This document shows positions 59,162 to 64,000 of a stretch of 64,000 bases of DNA, one piece after another. The notes below the pieces were generated by a model. The model ran no database searches. It was not told the DNA's origin and saw only the letters and a program-made list of their open reading frames with translations. The translations under genes and the position numbers were made by a program. Origin of the DNA: a bacterium (GTDB lineage: Bacteria; Actinomycetota; Thermoleophilia; Solirubrobacterales; 70-9). The stretch lies in the NCBI GenBank assembly GCA_023251935.1, contig JAHEXV010000001.1:36885-100884 (forward strand), read 5' to 3'. Positions within the stretch are counted from its first letter, which is position 1; every line of letters starts with the position of its first letter.

Positions 59162-59251
59162 ATCTCTCAGTGGAAGAACGGCAAGGTGACTTACCTTCGG
59201 ACCTACCTCGATCCGAAAGAGGCCCTCGAAGCCGCCGGGCTTAAGGAGTAG
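59162..59251 (+). pseudogene. 3' remnant of a SnoaL-like gene
   Basis: Reads ISQWKNGKVTYLRTYLDPKE followed by ALEAAGLKE and TAG, the C-terminal strand and tail of the SnoaL-like family. There is no start or N-terminal part. Four bases after the stop comes ATGTCGCAGGAG, which looks like the start of another copy (intact gene: ATGTCGGAGGAG) but is out of homology after five codons. Confidence 0.65.
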
Positions 59252-59335
59252 GCGATGTCGCAGGAGGGCAGGTGTCGCCGGTTTAGCCCTTGGGTTACTG
59301 CTCGGGAAGGCGCCAGGCGAGATGCTTCTCGCGGG

Positions 59336-59629
59336 ATGACGAAACGCCTGATCACCGCCCTCGCCGTTGCGCTCGCCACTGCAGTCGCGCTCGGCTTGAT
59401 CGGCCTGGCGAGCGGCAGGGCCACAGCGGCGACGGAGCCGACGCTGACCTTGACAAGGGACTGCGAGATCTACCGGGAGTTCGGCGCCGACGGCATCCTC
59501 GACACCCACGATCGGAATCGAATCTCCTGCGGCAAGGGGATCGACAAGGTGAAGACGATCGCGAAGTCGGAGGTCGCGTCGAACTGCGAGCACGTCCGCA
59601 TCCGACGGGATTTCGACGAACCGCGCTAG
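59336..59629 (+). CDS. Small secreted protein resembling an RTX-protein tail
   Basis: 97 aa from ATG 59336; ATG 59255 would add 27 residues that look like the relic start of a SnoaL gene. Signal sequence ITALAVALATAVALGLIGLA with cleavage after ATA. The mature 65 residues include DCEIYREFGADGILDTHDRN, RISCGKGIDKVKTIAKSEVA and SNCEHVRI, which resemble the last turn of secreted RTX proteins (such as 'DvisCGaGrDtV..DraDrVa.dCErV'). It may be a shortened RTX relative. It lies between two SnoaL remnants. Confidence 0.6.
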   Translation: MTKRLITALAVALATAVALGLIGLASGRATAATEPTLTLTRDCEIYREFGADGILDTHDRNRISCGKGIDKVKTIAKSEVASNCEHVRIRRDFDEPR

Positions 59630-59662
59630 CTGGTGCTCGAAGCCGCCGGGCTGCGGGAGTGA
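59630..59662 (+). pseudogene. 3' tip of a SnoaL-like gene
   Basis: Reads LVLEAAGLRE then TGA. The 25 bases 59636-59660 are identical to 56980-57004 at the end of the intact SnoaL-like gene, so this is a recent or conserved copy of its tip. Confidence 0.55.
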
Positions 59663-59774
59663 AGAAGTCTCGCGGAGTTTCTCTCGCGCGGGCAGCTTTC
59701 GGGCGGTTTCGGTTTGCGCGCGTAGGGGGGTGCCCCCAGCCTGGACGCGAGGTGTGGCGCGAGGTAGGGTCAGC

Positions 59775-62042
59775 TCAGCCGCCCGACCGAGGGAGGAGCC
59801 ATGCGCCGGTAAGTGACTCCGCGCAACGAGCGGGTTCCGATCCGCTTACCCCCCGCCCAGACGAGCTCGCGCGGGACTCCCGGAACGGCTGATGGGCAAA
59901 GCTAAGTCGCTGGCACCTCAGCGCCACCTGTCTCCCGCAGAGGGACCCGCGGATCTGGAGCACGGTGTTCGGGACGCCGAAGCCGAACCAGACGCCGGTC
60001 ACATGGAGGGTCCCGTCTTCGCTACCCGGACCGTCGACCGTCACGGTCGCGTCGATCGCTTGACTCTCGTAGCTGTAGTCAGCGGTACCGCTGACGGCGA
60101 CGTCCTTGGCAAAGCGGGCGCTCGCCAGCTGGACTGTGGCCTTGGCGTCTCCAAAGTTGATCGAGAAGGTCCCGCCGCGGAGGCCCACGCCTGGGGCCTG
60201 CTCGGACTGGATGAAGCTGCGCCGGAAGGCATCCGTGATCGCTGCTGTGGCAACGGTGGCGACCTTGCGGTCGGCCGGGGTCGAGTGGTCGCCGTCGCCC
60301 TGGTTGACGGCGGCCGGCCGGGCGTCATCCGCGATGAGGGCGAAGCGCCCCACCCCGGGGAAGGACACCGCATTGGCGACTCTAGCGCAGCTCGTGTCTC
60401 CCGGCCGCAGCTTGGCGATGAAGTGCACGATGATCGGGTCGGCGCAGTCGGAGCGCGTGTTGGTCGCCGTGTGGTGGCCGGAGTTGGCAATCTCGACGTA
60501 GTCGCTGTGCGGCCACAGGCGGGTCAGGGGCTTCGAGTCCGGCGGTGGGAGGCTGAGATCCAGGTCGCCGGTCAGAACCAGCGCGGGCACGCGCCCGGGG
60601 AACTTCGCGCCGTGTGGGATCGGCGGCGGAACATGTCGCTTGGGCGCCGGCCACACGATGCACGGATCGGGCCCGACGGGGCTGATCGGACGAGCCAGCC
60701 AGCCGTCGACGGAGAAGGGATCGAAGCGGCCCGACTCGAGGGCGTCTCGAGCATGTCGCCACTGACGCATCCGGGTCGCGATCGGGGCATTCTTGTCCCA
60801 GGAGAACCGGTTGTCGGTGCAGAAGCGGGCGAAGTTGTCACCGACCGAGAAGGCGGTTGGATCCCCCGCATCGCCGTCGGAAGCGTCGCTCTCGGCCGCT
60901 AGGCGAAGCAGCGGCACCCGATCGCCGGCGCGCAGCGCGTCCGCGGCGGCCCCAATCTCGCTGAGCGAGGTGAAACCGAAGTCGTCGGCATTGAGGATTG
61001 TCCAGGCGAGAAAGGTCTCGGTGACGTGGACTTGATGGGGGGTTCCCTGGGCGTCGTAGCCGGTCCCATCGAGCGGATGGCGTCGTACGCGCTGTGCGAG
61101 CCATGCCACGTTCCCATGCGCATTTGCCCGCTCCGCCGAGCAGCTCTCCGAGCGCGCGCAGAGCAGGTCGGCGACATGCGGGAGCGCGTGGGCCGAGTCC
61201 GTGCTGAAGTCATCGAGCTGAGAGCCGGGGGCATCGAAGTTCGAGGCCACGAACGGGGAGTCGAGCACCGCCGAGCGCACGTGCCGTGGGAAGCGCACCG
61301 CGTAGGACTGCACGTCCTGCCCCGCCGCGGAGCCGCCGTAGAGGTCGAGCTTGGCGATCCCGAGCGCCTCGCGCACCGCCTCAATGTCGAGCGCCACATT
61401 TCCGCTGCCGTATAGACGTGCGGCTCGCCCGAGCTGCTTTCCGCAGGCGCGAACGTTGCGATAGATGTGAGGCGAGCCGAGATCTGAGGCGTGCTGCAGC
61501 GGTTCGCAATCGATTGCGTCGGAGCGGCCAACCCCGCGCTGATCGAGCAGGATCAGGTCACGCTTGCGAAGCAGCGGATCGAACAGGTCTCGGTAGAAGG
61601 GCCCGATGAACCCGTCCTGGGTGATCGAGGAGCCGGGGCCGCCCTCGGTGACCAGAATCGCCCTCCTCGCCGGCCCTGGGTCGCGATGGCGGAAGTACTC
61701 GAAGAAGATCGGGATCTTCCCTCGCGACGGGTGGGCGCGATCGAGGGGGACACTGACCCTCCCGCAGCGCCCGTCGGGGGCGGCCTCGTGGCACGGGAAG
61801 AGATGGGCGCGGGACGCGGCCGAGGGCGATGCCTTGGCGCTCGGTAGCGCGTGGATGGGCGGGGGGGCAAGGCCGAGGTGCTGGCGGAGGAGTGAGCTCG
61901 GTGGGATGACTTGATAGGGGTGCGCGGCTACGGCCGGCGCAGCCTGGACACCGATCGTTCCGAGGGTGGTGACGAGGAGCACCGCGGGCGAGCAGAAAAA
62001 CCGGCCCTTGATCAATGATCTCCTCTCACGGGTCTCCCTCAT
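59775..62042 (-). CDS. Secreted alpha/beta hydrolase, TAP-like peptidase family
   Basis: 755 aa. Signal sequence (SPAVLLVTTLGTIGVQAAPA, VAA). Hydrolase core: SVPLDRAHPSRGKIPIFFEY, LVTEGGPGSS (oxyanion side), LILLDQRGVGRSD, nucleophile Ser in DLYGGSAAGQDVQSYAVRF, Asp in LVLTGDLDLSLPP and His in ANSGHHTAT. This matches the tripeptidyl-aminopeptidase-like group of actinobacteria, followed by a beta-rich C-terminal domain. The last 45 residues (after GSLCGRQVALRCQ) look like read-through into formerly non-coding DNA. The start is ATG 62042, or TTG 62015 which has AGGAG just upstream. Confidence 0.88.
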   Translation of the reverse strand: MRETRERRSLIKGRFFCSPAVLLVTTLGTIGVQAAPAVAAHPYQVIPPSSLLRQHLGLAPPPIHALPSAKASPSAASRAHLFPCHEAAPDGRCGRVSVPLDRAHPSRGKIPIFFEYFRHRDPGPARRAILVTEGGPGSSITQDGFIGPFYRDLFDPLLRKRDLILLDQRGVGRSDAIDCEPLQHASDLGSPHIYRNVRACGKQLGRAARLYGSGNVALDIEAVREALGIAKLDLYGGSAAGQDVQSYAVRFPRHVRSAVLDSPFVASNFDAPGSQLDDFSTDSAHALPHVADLLCARSESCSAERANAHGNVAWLAQRVRRHPLDGTGYDAQGTPHQVHVTETFLAWTILNADDFGFTSLSEIGAAADALRAGDRVPLLRLAAESDASDGDAGDPTAFSVGDNFARFCTDNRFSWDKNAPIATRMRQWRHARDALESGRFDPFSVDGWLARPISPVGPDPCIVWPAPKRHVPPPIPHGAKFPGRVPALVLTGDLDLSLPPPDSKPLTRLWPHSDYVEIANSGHHTATNTRSDCADPIIVHFIAKLRPGDTSCARVANAVSFPGVGRFALIADDARPAAVNQGDGDHSTPADRKVATVATAAITDAFRRSFIQSEQAPGVGLRGGTFSINFGDAKATVQLASARFAKDVAVSGTADYSYESQAIDATVTVDGPGSEDGTLHVTGVWFGFGVPNTVLQIRGSLCGRQVALRCQRLSFAHQPFRESRASSSGRGVSGSEPARCAESLTGAWLLPRSGG

Positions 62043-62481
62043 CGGACGGTCCGCGTATTGCGGCGCAGCCTGTGGCCGACCCTACACCCAGTCCTTACGA
62101 CCAAGGACGGCCTGACTCCGCTCGGGCGACGCTCTCGAATCCGCCTACCCCCTCCCCCGCTGAGGCGACCTCATGCGAGGCTCCGGAAACCGGGTGATGG
62201 ACGTACCTCCTTGCTGGCGTTCGCCGCGAAATCCTGCCTACCCCCGGTATCGGGTATGAGACGGGCTCATGAGCCTCCGGAAGGGCACGCAGGGCAGCGA
62301 CCTAGGGCCCACCGCATAGACGCGCGTTTCTCGTGCCCTGGACTCCGCCCTGTCGTCCCGCTCGCTATGTCCTCCGGAGCATGAGGCTCAAGGCAGCGGC
62401 AGGGCGAGAAAGCATCAAATTGATGCCCGATTGATGCCCGTCACTCCGGCACGTAGAACCGGATCTGGCTTGTTCAAGCGA
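62043..62481. other. 439-bp intergenic region with repeats at the element border
   Basis: No gene is visible. The tandem 11-bp repeat ATTGATGCCCG occurs twice at 62419-62440 and is preceded by GCATCAA (62412-62418), which can pair with TTGATGC in either copy. Related blocks with CTCCGG and CTCATG occur near 62170, 62260 and 62370, partly as inverted repeats. The region lies outside the integrated element, between it and the hydrolase gene promoter. Confidence 0.4.
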
Positions 62482-62522
62482 AGGCGCCTACCGGAATCGA
62501 ACCGGTGTAAACGGCTTTGCAG
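62482..62522 (-). repeat. Attachment site: 3' part of tRNA-Cys
   Basis: On the minus strand, CTGCAAAG (anticodon loop, GCA) leads into CCGTTTACACCGGTTCGATTCC-type T-arm sequence, the acceptor strand AGGCGCC and discriminator T, which is right for tRNA-Cys. The 5' half is absent: upstream bases do not pair with the anticodon or acceptor stem. This is what remains when an element integrates at the anticodon loop of tRNA-Cys; the intact gene should be at the far end of the element. Confidence 0.8.
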
Positions 62523-62526
62523 GGTC

Positions 62527-63804
62527 CTAGGTCCCTACTTGCTCAGTCGCCTCGGGCACGATTCGGTGCTCTGAGTTGCGCTGAGTTGCATCCGAACTGT
62601 CCCCGTTCGGGGCACGGCCGGGGGCACCGTTCGCAACGGCATGCTGGGCCGTTGCCGTTGGCCCGAACGCCTCCTCGAGCGCCGCGGCATCCTCGCGCCT
62701 CGGCTTGTGGTGGAGGTAGCGTTGAGTGGTCGAGTAGTGCTGGTGGCCCATGTACGACTGGACCTTGTACGGGTCGAGCGTCGTGATCGCGGCCGAGCCG
62801 AAGCAATGCCGCAGGTCGTGAAACCGGATCCGCCGTAGTCCAGCGGCTTCGAGCGCGTCGTAGTAGCGACGACGGAGCCCGAAGTGATCAAGGTGATCGC
62901 CAACGGCCGAGCAGAACACGAGGTCACCATCCTCGGTGAAGTGCTCGCGCCCCTTTAGCCGTGCCAGCGTGTCGATCACCTCGGGCATCATCGGGACGCT
63001 TCGCACCCGCTTCCCCTTGGGGACCTTCTCCAAGCCGCCTGTGAAGTTGCGGCGAACATGGAGCAGCCCGTCCACCAAATCGACGTGCTCCCAGCGCAGC
63101 GCCAGGAGTTCACCTTGGCGCAGGCCGGTGTACGCCGCCACCTTGTAGATGGCCCCATCCTGCTTCGACGCGGCGGCGGCGGCCAGCCCCTCGATCTCGT
63201 CGCGATCGAAGGTGTCGAACTCACCCGTATAGACGACCTTCGGCCTCTCCACGAGATCCGCCGACGCCGGGTTGTCGCGGAGCCCCCACTTGCGCTTGGC
63301 GCGCTTGAAGATCCCGTGAAGCACGGTTAGGTGGCGCACAATCGTCCGATTGCGCAGCTTGCCTGCGGCGATCAGCTTCTCTTTGTAGGCGTCGATCAGG
63401 TCGGGGGTGATCGCCTCGAGTCGGAGTCCACCGAACTCATCCTCGAGGTAGGTGTTGATCACGCCCCGATAGTCGGCGACCGTCTGCGGGTCGATTCGTC
63501 GGACCTCGCCCACGTAGCGCAGGTACTCGTTCGCGGCGTCGGTGAAGGTCGGCCCTTGGCCGTCGCTGGACTCATCGAGCAGACCAGCTTCGGCGTCCTC
63601 CAGGATCGCCCCTAGCTGGACCTCCGCCTGTGCCCTGGTCAGGTAGCCCCTCGGCGCTCGAGTGCGCTTGGTCCACTCCTGGCCAAGTAGGCGCTGCATG
63701 TTCTTGCCGGACGGCAGCCGACACTTCGCGTACAGCATCGTGCCGCGCTTGCGGGCGATCGCGCGCACGTGTCCGCTGGCGCGAGCCCTCTTCGAGATCG
63801 TCAT
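62527..63804 (-). CDS. Tyrosine-family site-specific integrase
   Basis: 425 aa from ATG 63804, chosen for GGAG 6 nt upstream; a longer frame to 63921 adds unlikely sequence. N-terminal arm-binding part (ARKRGTMLYAKCRLPSGKNM), SAM-like core-binding domain (TFTDAANEYLRYVGEVRRID, YLEDEFGGLRLEAITPDLID) and catalytic domain with Arg in YTGLRQGELLALRW, Lys in KVPKGKRVRSVPM, HDLRHCFGSA, MGHQHYSTTQRYLHH (second His and Tyr nucleophile). The C-terminal 60 residues are a low-complexity tail that reaches the att site. It should recombine at tRNA-Cys. No excisionase is visible within the window. Confidence 0.95.
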   Translation of the reverse strand: MTISKRARASGHVRAIARKRGTMLYAKCRLPSGKNMQRLLGQEWTKRTRAPRGYLTRAQAEVQLGAILEDAEAGLLDESSDGQGPTFTDAANEYLRYVGEVRRIDPQTVADYRGVINTYLEDEFGGLRLEAITPDLIDAYKEKLIAAGKLRNRTIVRHLTVLHGIFKRAKRKWGLRDNPASADLVERPKVVYTGEFDTFDRDEIEGLAAAAASKQDGAIYKVAAYTGLRQGELLALRWEHVDLVDGLLHVRRNFTGGLEKVPKGKRVRSVPMMPEVIDTLARLKGREHFTEDGDLVFCSAVGDHLDHFGLRRRYYDALEAAGLRRIRFHDLRHCFGSAAITTLDPYKVQSYMGHQHYSTTQRYLHHKPRREDAAALEEAFGPTATAQHAVANGAPGRAPNGDSSDATQRNSEHRIVPEATEQVGT

Positions 63805-64000
63805 TCGGATCTCCTCTCGATCGAGGGACCGGCGGGCGGATACCGTTTCCCCTGCGCCGGGCATCGGGTAACTGAGTCCGGCGCCGGGGGCCGGGTGTTT
63901 GCGCACCGCGGCCCCATTCACATCACGGGCCGATCCTAACGGGCACCTCGGTCGTGAGCTAGGGCTGCGCGGGTGCAGGGTGCCTTATGGACTTGCTTCA
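63805..64000. other. Upstream region of the integrase
   Basis: 196 bp with no recognisable gene. It presumably holds the integrase promoter. Frames running through it are shadows or too short to judge. Confidence 0.35.

Larger units (their letters stand above)
62482..64000. mobile_element. Left end of an integrated element at tRNA-Cys (continues past window)
   Basis: A 41-nt tRNA-Cys remnant, then 4 bases, then the stop codon of a tyrosine integrase whose gene points toward the att site. This is the standard border of a prophage, ICE or integrative island. Only the integrase lies in the window; cargo and type are unknown. Confidence 0.78.

Noticed and set aside
1..64000. CRISPR arrays, insertion sequences and rRNA genes.
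   Set aside because: No regularly spaced repeat of 25-40 bp, no transposase motif and no rRNA segment was seen anywhere.

Overview
The window is GC-rich bacterial chromosome (about 70% by eye, not computed) from an actinobacterium, most likely of class Thermoleophilia (Solirubrobacterales or a relative). This is inferred from the block infC-rpmI-rplT / rRNA methyltransferase / pheS-pheT / argC-argJ-argB-argD, an order known from actinobacteria; a c-di-AMP riboswitch ahead of an Rpf-like cell-wall hydrolase; an actinobacterial-type sortase with an LPxTG-like substrate; and a secreted protein whose N-terminus is of a kind I associate with this class. All product names come from reading motifs; no database was searched.

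Layout. 1-7.7 kb holds surface and signalling genes: a cut PAS protein, a polyprenyl-phosphate sugar transferase, an LPFTG-anchored surface protein, a LuxR/GAF regulator, an STAS antagonist overlapping a fused SpoIIE phosphatase/RsbW-like kinase, a GGDEF protein with a decayed active site, a BldC/MerR-type small DNA-binding protein and an HD-GYP phosphodiesterase. 8.2-11.8 kb holds the Rpf-like protein with its riboswitch, argG with a coupled tiny membrane protein, and the sortase. 12.7-23.9 kb is an exopolysaccharide locus: Wzz/BY-kinase, Wzy-like ligase/polymerase, two GT4 and two GT2 glycosyltransferases, a Wzx flippase, a BioF2/FemAB-like acyltransferase and two Thr-rich single-span proteins. 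It lies between argD and argG, which are neighbours (with argF and argR) in familiar actinobacteria.

23.9-37.1 kb is housekeeping, mostly on the minus strand and tightly overlapped: argD-argB-argJ-argC, pheT-pheS, a SpoU methyltransferase, rplT-rpmI-infC with terminator and leader, and thrS. 37.2-49.5 kb returns to surface chemistry. A coupled run of NadE-like, AsnB-like, acyl carrier protein, AMP-forming acyl ligase and a large membrane protein is followed by acyltransferases, a DPM1-like synthase, GtrA and a second large membrane protein. This gene content resembles the accessory set of exosortase-associated polysaccharide loci of Gram-negative bacteria and is the most interesting system here.

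49.5-62.0 kb is accessory: SnoaL-like proteins, tRNA-Val, a secreted sulfatase, a sugar epimerase, an FMN reductase, an MFS exporter, orphan secreted proteins, an RTX-repeat protein and a secreted TAP-like hydrolase. Three short fragments of one SnoaL-like gene family are scattered through 57.6-59.7 kb. At 62.5 kb a 3' half of tRNA-Cys abuts a tyrosine integrase; this is the left edge of an integrated element that continues past the window.
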